Below are positions 7,773 through 13,793 of a stretch of DNA of 18,878 bases, piece by piece; the first letter of the stretch is position 1, and each line of letters starts with the position of its first letter. The translations under genes were made by a program, and so were the position numbers. The notes below the pieces were generated by a model, which ran no database searches, was not told the DNA's origin, and was given only the letters and a program-made list of their open reading frames with translations. The stretch comes from Ignavibacteriales bacterium (GTDB taxonomy: Bacteria > Bacteroidota > Ignavibacteria > Ignavibacteriales > Melioribacteraceae). The stretch is from contig JALWSN010000339.1 of NCBI GenBank assembly GCA_027080245.1, positions 1 through 18,878 on the forward strand, read 5' to 3'.

Positions 7773-8428
7773 AAGCAATAGCTGTATTTAAAAAGGATTG
7801 GGAATCTGAACTGCGCACCAGGTACGCCATTAACGCGCTTGCCATGTTTATTTTAGTAACAATTAGCGTTATTTTATTTTCGATTGGCGACGAAAAAATT
7901 TCGGAATTTCTAACCGGCGGGTTGTTATGGGTAGTAATATTCTTTTCGGCTATGTCCGGCTTGGCTCGCGCTTTCGTTTCAGAAGAAGAACGGGGCACAA
8001 CCTTAACTTTGCAGCTTATCGCCGCGCCGTCAACTGTTTTCAGCGGGAAGCTTCTTTTCAACATTGTGTTGGTTTTTCTAATAAATTTCGCAATTACTAT
8101 TCTCTACTCAATGTTGTTTTCAACATTTGTCATTAGAAATTTTTCCCTGTTCACCATCGCCTTTATTTTCGGTAGTTTGGGCATTGCCATTTCATCTACA
8201 ATAATAGCCGCAATAATTTCCAAAGCTAACACAAAAGGAACCCTTTACCCTGTTCTTTCGTTCCCGATTTTGCTTCCCTTAATTTTAATTCTTCTTGAAA
8301 TCACTAAATTCTCAATTAATGGCGTTACTGTTTCCGAAGCATGGGTTGAGATTGCAGTGCTTGTTTGTTACGACATAATAATGCTAACGGCAAGTTATCT
8401 GTTGTTCGATTTTATTTGGAAGGAATGA
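7769..8428 (+). CDS. ccmB: Heme exporter permease CcmB-like
   Basis: This is a 219-residue integral membrane protein with about six hydrophobic helices (roughly 20-40, 50-68, 92-116, 124-148, 156-178, 190-214). That matches the length and topology of CcmB, the permease of the cytochrome c maturation ABC transporter. The CcmB hallmark GLLWVVIFFSAMSGLARAF lies at about 51-69, followed by EEERGTTLTLQL. The ATG lies within the ccmA stop (ATGA overlap), so the pair is co-translated. It is the last gene of the overlapping run, and the facing minus-strand gene ends about 100 nt downstream. The short convergent gap between them shows a small GC-rich hairpin but no T-tract terminator. Confidence 0.9.
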   Translation: MKAIAVFKKDWESELRTRYAINALAMFILVTISVILFSIGDEKISEFLTGGLLWVVIFFSAMSGLARAFVSEEERGTTLTLQLIAAPSTVFSGKLLFNIVLVFLINFAITILYSMLFSTFVIRNFSLFTIAFIFGSLGIAISSTIIAAIISKANTKGTLYPVLSFPILLPLILILLEITKFSINGVTVSEAWVEIAVLVCYDIIMLTASYLLFDFIWKE

Positions 8429-8532
8429 TTCCGGCCGCCGCGCGCAAATTAAAATTAAACACGTCTCTAAGCCTAAAATAATTGCAGCCGCCCGACGTTC
8501 ACTCGCCGAACGACTGCTATTATTGGCTATTT

Positions 8533-11500
8533 CTATTTCTTAGAATCAATTTCTTTCAACAATTCCCGAACCGCGGCTTTTAATTGAGTGTCCCGTCCCT
8601 TTGCTTTATCGTCGGGATTGTTGTAAACAATGATGTCTGGAACTGCCGGTCCGTATTCCATGTTTTTATCTGTCGCTTTAACGTACCATGCGCGGAAAGG
8701 CAGTCGAACGAACGAGCCGTCGATTAAACGTTTGCCGCCAGTCGAAATCACCGCGCCAAAAGTTGGTTCGCCAACAAGCTTCCCAATTCCCAGCGTTTTG
8801 TAAGCGTGGGAAAATATTTCCGCGTTAGAGTAGCTTCTTGAATTACACATCGCTATCGAAGGCTTAATCCACGGGGCGTAAGGCAATCGCTCGCTGAACG
8901 GATAATAATCGCGGAACTTTTTGTGAGCCTTCAAGGATTTAGTTGCGCCGCGCGGAATTGTGTAAGCGTGTTGTTTAACATTTAAAACCGTCATTAAATA
9001 ATCGGTTGTCCAGCCGCCCCCGTTAAACCGCACGTCGATTACCAACCCTTCTTTGCCCAAGCCCGAAGCCGTAAGCTCGCGCTCAAACCGTTCAAAGCTT
9101 GGCCAATTCATTCCTTGAATATGAATGTAGCCTAATCTTCCTTTAGAATATTTCTCCGTTAGCTTCTTTTCTTCGTTTACCCATTCTTTGTACAAAAGGT
9201 CTTTCAGGCTCGAAGTTAACCTTACAATAACTCTACGCGTTTTGCCCTTGCCGTTTGTCACTTTTAGCGCAACCTTTTCGTTGGCTTTGTTAATTAGATA
9301 TTTGTAAAAATTGACGGCGGGACTAATTTTCTTGCCGTCTACCGCAATAATCACGTCGCCCACGTTAAGTTTGCTAAAATCCTTGTCCGCCGGGGATTCC
9401 GGCACAACGCGTATTACTTTAAGCCCATATTTATTGGGCTTCAGCTCTGCGCCTAATTTGCCCGTGATTTCGCGCTGCGTTTTTTCCCGGTCTCTGCCGT
9501 AAAGCCCCATGTGGCTTGCGTCCAATTGCCCGAGCATTTCGTTAAACATATCTCTAAAATCCCTATCGGTAGAAGCCGAAAGACAAATTGGTTTGTATTT
9601 TTTCTTTAAGGCTTTCCAATCCCTTCCGTGGAAATTGGGGTCGTAAAAACCGGCATTTAAAGTCCTCCAGGCTTCCTCGAATATCTGATCTTTTTCCGCT
9701 TTGAAATTAATATCCATCTTTGCTTTGAACGGAAGCGATTCTATTTTTCCACCTTTGGTTTTAAGTCTTGCAAGTCTACCGCCTGATTTAAAGTAATAAA
9801 GATATTTTCCTTTACCGCCCAATTCTACGCCGCCCGGATTCTGTCCGCCTTTGGTTAAAGCCTTCATTTCCGAACCGTCCCATTTAATGCTGAACAAGTC
9901 CCTCCCTTTGCTTGGCGGATGAATTGCCGTGAAATAAAAATACTTCCCGTCTTTGGAAATAGCCAGATTGTTTTCATCACCCGGCAGGGAAGTTACCTGA
10001 GTAAGCCTTTGCCAAATATTTTCGAGGTCAATTTTCAATTCTTTGATTTTATTCTTCTTTTTGTCGGGTTTGATTTTTTCGCCTGTTTCCCGCCAATCGG
10101 CTTTGGATTTTTCCCAATCTTTTTTTCTCAGCCAAACAAACCACACGTCGTTGTCGTTATTGTTACGCTGCGAAATAAACCCAAGTTTCGAGCCGTCGGG
10201 GCTCCACACAGGCGAGTAATCTCCCTTGGGATGCATGCTCACATTGATTGGTTTTTTACTGTTGTCCGCTGGTTGAATGTAAACCTCGCTATTGAAATAC
10301 AAATCGTCCAGCGAATAAGCAAGCCATTTGCTGTCGGGGCTCCAGGCAATTCCCCCCGGCGTAGCCCAACCATTCAAAAGGGAAACCTCTTTGGTTATTT
10401 TACCATCCTTACTTAAACTTGCCACAATTAGCTTTCCGCGTCCGCGCACAAAGGCAATTTTCTTTCTATTGGGAGAAATCCTGAGCTCGCTTTCATCCCT
10501 GTCAGTATTGGTCAATCTCTTAACGGAGTAGCTCAAAGCGCCGTAAATGCTTGTGTTTTGCGGGTCGGAAGACGCTACGCTGTAAAGGTCATATTCGCCG
10601 CTCCTATCCGAAAGAAAAATAATTGTTGAGTCGTTAAGCCATTGCGGGTTCATATCTCTTGCCGGGCTGTTAGTTAAATTAACCGCTTTGCTCTTTTTCT
10701 TCTTGTTCAACTTAACGAATATTTCGCCCCTTACAACGAATGCAAGGTAGTTACCGCTTGGGGAAACCGAATAGTCCGTAGCGCCGCCGGTAAAAGTTTT
10801 GTGAGCCACGGCGTCTAATTTACTGTCCGTTCCAACTTTCACGTTTATTCTTGAAATGGAATTGTCGTTCAACGTCAATTTGTAAATATCAACCAACTTT
10901 TCAAAAACTATTACCTTACCGTTTCCGCTAATATCAAAATATCTTACGCCCGAATCTTTGAAGCGGGTAACAGCCGTTGGGGGTTCAACAATTTTACCGC
11001 TTTCATTAATTTTTAATTTAAAAATATTGTAGCGTCCGTTTCTTGAGCTAATAAAATAAAGCTCTCCGTTTTTTCCCCACTTCGGGTAAAAATCGTTTCC
11101 GTTGTAAGTTGTCAGTTGAATGTATTTGTCTTTGGCAATGTCGTAAAGCCAGATGTCTTTGTTTGCAGGTCCGTGGTAAGCTTCCCTTGTTAAACGGCAA
11201 GCGCCGCGAACAAAAGCAAGGAACTTCCCGTCGGGCGATTTTGCCGGCATGAACCCAACGGCATTTAAAAACCTGTAAGGCGTTCCGCCGTTGGCGTTTA
11301 CAACGTAAATTTCCTTTGACCATTCAACTTGCTTGAACAACCTTGTTGTGGTAAAGAAGAGTTGCCCATCGTCGCTCCAGTCGCTTAACTCGTCCGCCGA
11401 AGAATAATAAGTAAGCCTCTTTGCCTGCCCTCCCTCAGCCGGAATTACAAACAAATCGTCGTTGCCGAACCGATTTGAAGTGAAGGCAATTTGCTTTCCG

Positions 11501-11727
11501 TCGGGACTGTAAACCGGCAGGTAATCGTAGCCCGGGTGAACGGTGCGCCTAAAAGCCTCGCCGCCGTTAATGTTAACAGTCCAAATATCTCCCTGATACG
11601 AAAATGCAATTTCCGTCCCAGCCGGATTAACAGCCGGATAACGGATTAACTTTTCCTGTGCATTAAGCTTAACGCCAAAAAAAAACAGCGCTAATAGTAA
11701 TAAAGTAATAATGCTCTTGAGTCTCAT
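8533..11727 (-). CDS. Tricorn-type S41 protease, exported
   Basis: This 1064-residue homologue of archaeal tricorn protease should trim oligopeptides to short products. The start is ATG 11727: a signal peptide (MRLKSIITLLLLALFFFG, ending LNA-Q) begins there and AGAGGTGAGAGG sits just upstream; the open frame extends 22 codons further without support. TolB/WD40-like PD40 beta-propeller repeats fill about 25-330 and 330-680 (for example YSPDGKQIAFTSNR, WSPDSKWLAYS, WSPDGSKLGFISQR). Then come the C1 region, a PDZ domain (about 770-850, GDVIIAVDGKKI) and the S41 domain. All catalytic positions known in tricorn are present with similar numbering: Ser738-His739 (DASH), nucleophile Ser967 (SRSYSNAEIF) and Glu1024 (MEYGPAVPD). 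The signal peptide predicts a periplasmic enzyme, unlike the cytosolic archaeal one. A TetR gene lies upstream in the same orientation. Confidence 0.94.
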   Translation of the reverse strand: MRLKSIITLLLLALFFFGVKLNAQEKLIRYPAVNPAGTEIAFSYQGDIWTVNINGGEAFRRTVHPGYDYLPVYSPDGKQIAFTSNRFGNDDLFVIPAEGGQAKRLTYYSSADELSDWSDDGQLFFTTTRLFKQVEWSKEIYVVNANGGTPYRFLNAVGFMPAKSPDGKFLAFVRGACRLTREAYHGPANKDIWLYDIAKDKYIQLTTYNGNDFYPKWGKNGELYFISSRNGRYNIFKLKINESGKIVEPPTAVTRFKDSGVRYFDISGNGKVIVFEKLVDIYKLTLNDNSISRINVKVGTDSKLDAVAHKTFTGGATDYSVSPSGNYLAFVVRGEIFVKLNKKKKSKAVNLTNSPARDMNPQWLNDSTIIFLSDRSGEYDLYSVASSDPQNTSIYGALSYSVKRLTNTDRDESELRISPNRKKIAFVRGRGKLIVASLSKDGKITKEVSLLNGWATPGGIAWSPDSKWLAYSLDDLYFNSEVYIQPADNSKKPINVSMHPKGDYSPVWSPDGSKLGFISQRNNNDNDVWFVWLRKKDWEKSKADWRETGEKIKPDKKKNKIKELKIDLENIWQRLTQVTSLPGDENNLAISKDGKYFYFTAIHPPSKGRDLFSIKWDGSEMKALTKGGQNPGGVELGGKGKYLYYFKSGGRLARLKTKGGKIESLPFKAKMDINFKAEKDQIFEEAWRTLNAGFYDPNFHGRDWKALKKKYKPICLSASTDRDFRDMFNEMLGQLDASHMGLYGRDREKTQREITGKLGAELKPNKYGLKVIRVVPESPADKDFSKLNVGDVIIAVDGKKISPAVNFYKYLINKANEKVALKVTNGKGKTRRVIVRLTSSLKDLLYKEWVNEEKKLTEKYSKGRLGYIHIQGMNWPSFERFERELTASGLGKEGLVIDVRFNGGGWTTDYLMTVLNVKQHAYTIPRGATKSLKAHKKFRDYYPFSERLPYAPWIKPSIAMCNSRSYSNAEIFSHAYKTLGIGKLVGEPTFGAVISTGGKRLIDGSFVRLPFRAWYVKATDKNMEYGPAVPDIIVYNNPDDKAKGRDTQLKAAVRELLKEIDSKK

Positions 11728-11785
11728 CCTCTCACCTCTTAGTTTATTAATTAGGAAAAATTTAATAGACGTTTTCATGCCCTGA

Positions 11786-11803
11786 TTGTTCAAAAAAATA
11801 ATT
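11786..11803 (-). promoter_or_regulatory. Motif upstream of tricorn, shared with TetR gene
   Basis: Read on the minus strand this is AATTATTTTTTTGAACAA, about 60 nt before the tricorn start codon. Nearly the same string stands before the TetR gene at 12536-12518. It may be a promoter element or TetR operator (inference). It is AT-rich and lacks strong dyad symmetry, so the evidence is only the shared match and its position. Confidence 0.35.
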
Positions 11804-11837
11804 GTAAAATTTTCTTCGCTTCCCCAAACCCTAATAT

Positions 11838-11854
11838 TAAAAGGCGTTTTGCCT
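11838..11854 (-). terminator. Weak hairpin after TetR gene
   Basis: On the minus strand AGGC-AAAAC-GCCT is followed by TTTTAAT. The stem is only 4 bp and the T run is short, so it may be a weak terminator between the TetR and tricorn genes or chance. Confidence 0.25.
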
Positions 11855-11895
11855 ATTTAAAAATCTTTTTACTCCACAACCATTTTCCGATTTCA

Positions 11896-12504
11896 TTAAA
11901 GCTTTGCTTTCGCACGTTCTCTCAAAGCCTTTTTGCCGTATTTTTTTAACAGGTGTTTTTCGATTCGTTCGAGTGGGTAATTGTCTTTTCCAAACAAATA
12001 ATCAATGCCAACTCCATCCAATAACGCGCCGAATTCGTAAGCTTCAATTTTAGCATTTGGAATTTTAATTTTCCTGAAAACTTTTTCAATCATTAAAATG
12101 TAGTTGTCTATAACTTCCGAGAACACCGTCTTCGCTTCCTCAATAATTTCAGGTTGAAGAGCGAAACTAACGTAAAGCCGCCAGAATTCGGTGTTCTCCC
12201 TAATTGTATTGAATGTTTCTTTCAGAAGTTTTTCAATTATTTCGTAAGGATCTTTTGTCTCTTTAAAAGCTGTTTCAAAGCCCGCCATTAGAACAACCAC
12301 TTGTTGCAAAATAGCTTTTGCCAAATCTTTTTTGGCGTCGAAATAATTGTAAATCAATCCTTTGCTTATTCCCGCTTCCTTTGCGACCTCGGCTATTGTT
12401 GCACCGTAAAAACCTTTACGCGCAAACACCGATAGTCCCGCTTTAATTATTGTTTCTTTTGTCCGTTCTCTAATTTCCCGATTTTGTTCGCTTGTCCGAG
12501 GCAT
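11896..12504 (-). CDS. TetR/AcrR-family transcriptional regulator
   Basis: This 202-residue one-component repressor has an N-terminal TetR helix-turn-helix at about residues 15-60 (TIAEVAKEAGISKGLIYNYF, then KKDL) and an all-helical ligand domain after it, the normal architecture and length. I chose ATG 12504 (MPRTSEQNRE) rather than the in-frame TTG at 12525. The TTG codon overlaps the AATTATTTT/TTGAACAA motif shared with the tricorn promoter region, and the ATG gives the usual short lead before the HTH. Neither start has a strong Shine-Dalgarno. The ligand is unknown; the C-terminal domain has features of AcrR-like regulators (IENTEFWRLY-type helix) but nothing specific. It lies about 170 nt upstream of the tricorn gene on the same strand and could control itself and that gene through the shared motif (inference). 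Confidence 0.93.
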   Translation of the reverse strand: MPRTSEQNREIRERTKETIIKAGLSVFARKGFYGATIAEVAKEAGISKGLIYNYFDAKKDLAKAILQQVVVLMAGFETAFKETKDPYEIIEKLLKETFNTIRENTEFWRLYVSFALQPEIIEEAKTVFSEVIDNYILMIEKVFRKIKIPNAKIEAYEFGALLDGVGIDYLFGKDNYPLERIEKHLLKKYGKKALRERAKAKL

Positions 12505-12517
12505 TTTTACTGACCGT

Positions 12518-12536
12518 TTGTTCAATCAAAATAATT
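12518..12536 (-). promoter_or_regulatory. Motif upstream of TetR, shared with tricorn gene
   Basis: Read on the minus strand this is AATTATTTTGATTGAACAA, ending 14 nt before the TetR ATG. It matches the tricorn upstream motif in AATTATTTT and TTGAACAA, with 2 instead of 1 nt between the blocks. TCAG follows both copies (0 or 4 nt later). It could be an autoregulatory operator or a shared promoter type; I cannot distinguish these. Confidence 0.35.
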
Positions 12537-12684
12537 CTACGTTTAAAGTTATTTAAAATGAATTTTAAAGCCAAACAAAGTTTGATTTCAACAATTAAAT
12601 TTAGGTTCACATCTGTCCAAAATAAATTGAATGAGAATGCGTTTTTGACAAAAACTCTTTCTAAAGAATTATATTTGCAACCAA

Positions 12685-12755
12685 CCGCCCCATCCCAAAC
12701 CACTAAGGGGCTTACGCAATTTAATATTTGCACAAGTGTTAATGGGATGGGGTGG
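12685..12755. repeat. Inverted repeat, 13-bp stem, inside the MITE-like element
   Basis: CCGCCCCATCCCA (12685-12697) pairs with TGGGATGGGGTGG (12743-12755) along 13 positions, 12 Watson-Crick and one G-U in a plus-strand transcript. The loop is 45 nt and contains CCACT/AGTG, which could extend pairing. GC content of the arms is far above the surroundings. There is no T tract, so it is not a simple terminator. Confidence 0.8.
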
Positions 12756-12867
12756 AAAAGACTTTTGCGCTCTTTACGTGGAAAAGGGAAATATTACTAA
12801 GCAAAGTCCGCAGAGATTTTGCAGAACGCTCGGAGAAAATTTTTCCACGAAAATTAATTACTTACGA

Positions 12868-12891
12868 CTTAAGACTTATTCCTTAAGACTT
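12868..12891. repeat. Short direct repeat CTTAAGACTT x2
   Basis: The 10-mer CTTAAGACTT occurs at 12868-12877 and 12882-12891 (period 14), with a degenerate copy CTTACGACTT directly before at 12861-12870. It lies in the right half of the MITE-like element; its role is unknown. Confidence 0.6.
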
Positions 12892-13064
12892 TCAAGTTTT
12901 TTAGTAATCAAAAAATATTTTGGACAGCAGTGTTTTGGTTAGCTTCATCTGTTTCTCTTTGTAATACTTTAATTGCCAAGTCAACGTTGAATCAATTATT
13001 TTAAGCTTTACTTAGCGTCGTTATTATTTTGCTTTGTATTTTCAGCGCTTTTGAAAACTTGTTT

Positions 13065-13784
13065 TTAAATTGTTTTTAAAAATTCTTCCGCAAGTTTGAG
13101 CTTTTGCGGAGTCCCAACGTCAAACCAATAAGAATTATTATCTTCGTAGCCAATTATTTTAGTTTCTCCCGTAAGCTTTAAAAATGCTTCCACAAGAGGG
13201 AATACCTCGGCATTAGGTAGATGCCTTAAAAACAAAGGGCTAACGACTGTTACTCCGCTAAAAGCCAATCTTTTCAGGGGGTTTCCGCTTTTTACAATTA
13301 TTTTTTTTCCTTCAGTCACATTTTCCCAACCGGCAAGCTCGTAGTTTGAATTAAAGAGTAAGTAGCGGTTTGTTTTTCTTGCCCGCACTGCAAGCGCGGC
13401 GTCTGCGTTTTTTACCCGCGCAAATTCAATAAGACTATTTAAATTCAGGTTAGTAATTACGTCAACATTGTGCAGTAAAACCGGTTCGCCTTTGTCGAAA
13501 AAATCTATCGCTTTTTTAAGCCCCCCGCCTGTGTCCAGTAGTTTTTCTTCCCTTGAAATATTTAATCGTAGCCCCTTTTTCTTAAAATTCTCAAGGAATT
13601 CTTCTATTGCGTCGGCATGGTGGTGAACGTTAACCACAATATTGTCGAACCCTTGTTTTACAAGGCTTTCAAGAACTATTTGAATCAGGGGCTTGCCGTT
13701 AACTTTAATCAGAGCTTTGGGAACGTTGTTTGTAAAAGGTCTTAATCTCGAGCCAAGTCCCGCGGAAAAAATCATTGCGTTCAT
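13065..13784 (-). CDS. murU: Sugar-1-phosphate nucleotidyltransferase, MurU-like
   Basis: This 239-residue cytosolic enzyme is of the NTP-transferase fold, most like MurU, which makes UDP-MurNAc from MurNAc-1-phosphate and UTP in cell-wall recycling. The nucleotide-binding signature is at residues 7-25 (SAGLGSRLRPFTNNVPKAL, with Arg13 and Lys23). LLDTGGGL follows at 82-89, Asp108 in HNVDVI is the expected metal ligand, and FDVGTPQKL at 221-229 is the family's closing motif. The ATG follows the kinase-fusion stop by 9 nt, with AAGG in the gap as ribosome site, so the two are co-expressed, kinase first, the same order as amgK-murU in Pseudomonas. The substrate is inferred from this pairing; a mannose-1-phosphate or glucose-1-phosphate nucleotidyltransferase is the alternative. 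Confidence 0.85.
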   Translation of the reverse strand: MNAMIFSAGLGSRLRPFTNNVPKALIKVNGKPLIQIVLESLVKQGFDNIVVNVHHHADAIEEFLENFKKKGLRLNISREEKLLDTGGGLKKAIDFFDKGEPVLLHNVDVITNLNLNSLIEFARVKNADAALAVRARKTNRYLLFNSNYELAGWENVTEGKKIIVKSGNPLKRLAFSGVTVVSPLFLRHLPNAEVFPLVEAFLKLTGETKIIGYEDNNSYWFDVGTPQKLKLAEEFLKTI

Positions 13785-13793
13785 TTTTAAGCC

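Larger units (their letters stand above)
12608..12932. mobile_element. MITE-like element with terminal inverted repeats
   Basis: This 325-bp non-coding element makes up most of the gap between the TetR and nucleotidyltransferase genes. Its ends are inverted copies: CACATCTGTCCAAAATA at 12608-12624 and the complement of CACTGCTGTCCAAAATA at 12916-12932 (15 of 17 identical, the inner 12 perfect). The bases just outside, TTTAGGTT (12600-12607) and TTTTGGTT (12933-12940), match in 7 of 8 positions and look like a target-site duplication. There is no credible gene inside; short open frames across it have no Shine-Dalgarno or recognisable protein. It contains a 13-bp internal hairpin and a short direct repeat. 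The 100-130 nt on either side of it (12505-12599 and 12941-13064) are AT-rich and hold nothing else I can identify. No transposase is present, so any mobilisation would be in trans (inference). Confidence 0.55.

Noticed and set aside
8496..8512. Hairpin CGTTC/GAACG in the convergent gap between ccmB and tricorn as a bidirectional terminator
   Set aside because: Only 5 bp with a 7-nt loop and no T tract on either strand.
9919..10416. 165-codon plus-strand frame inside the tricorn gene
   Set aside because: Antisense to a strongly supported coding region with conserved propeller repeats; its translation is Phe/Val-rich low-quality sequence.
12511..12524. TGACCGTTTGTTCA as a palindromic TetR operator
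   Set aside because: Only 4 of 7 half-site positions are symmetric, so dyad symmetry is not better than chance.
12505..12525. TTG at 12525 as the start of the TetR gene
   Set aside because: It overlaps the motif shared with the tricorn upstream region, lacks a Shine-Dalgarno, and would only add seven residues before the normal TetR N-terminus.
12492..12942. Two short plus-strand open frames (about 70-100 codons) between the TetR and nucleotidyltransferase genes
   Set aside because: They cross the inverted repeats of the MITE-like element, lack ribosome sites and resemble no protein; one overlaps the TetR gene antisense.
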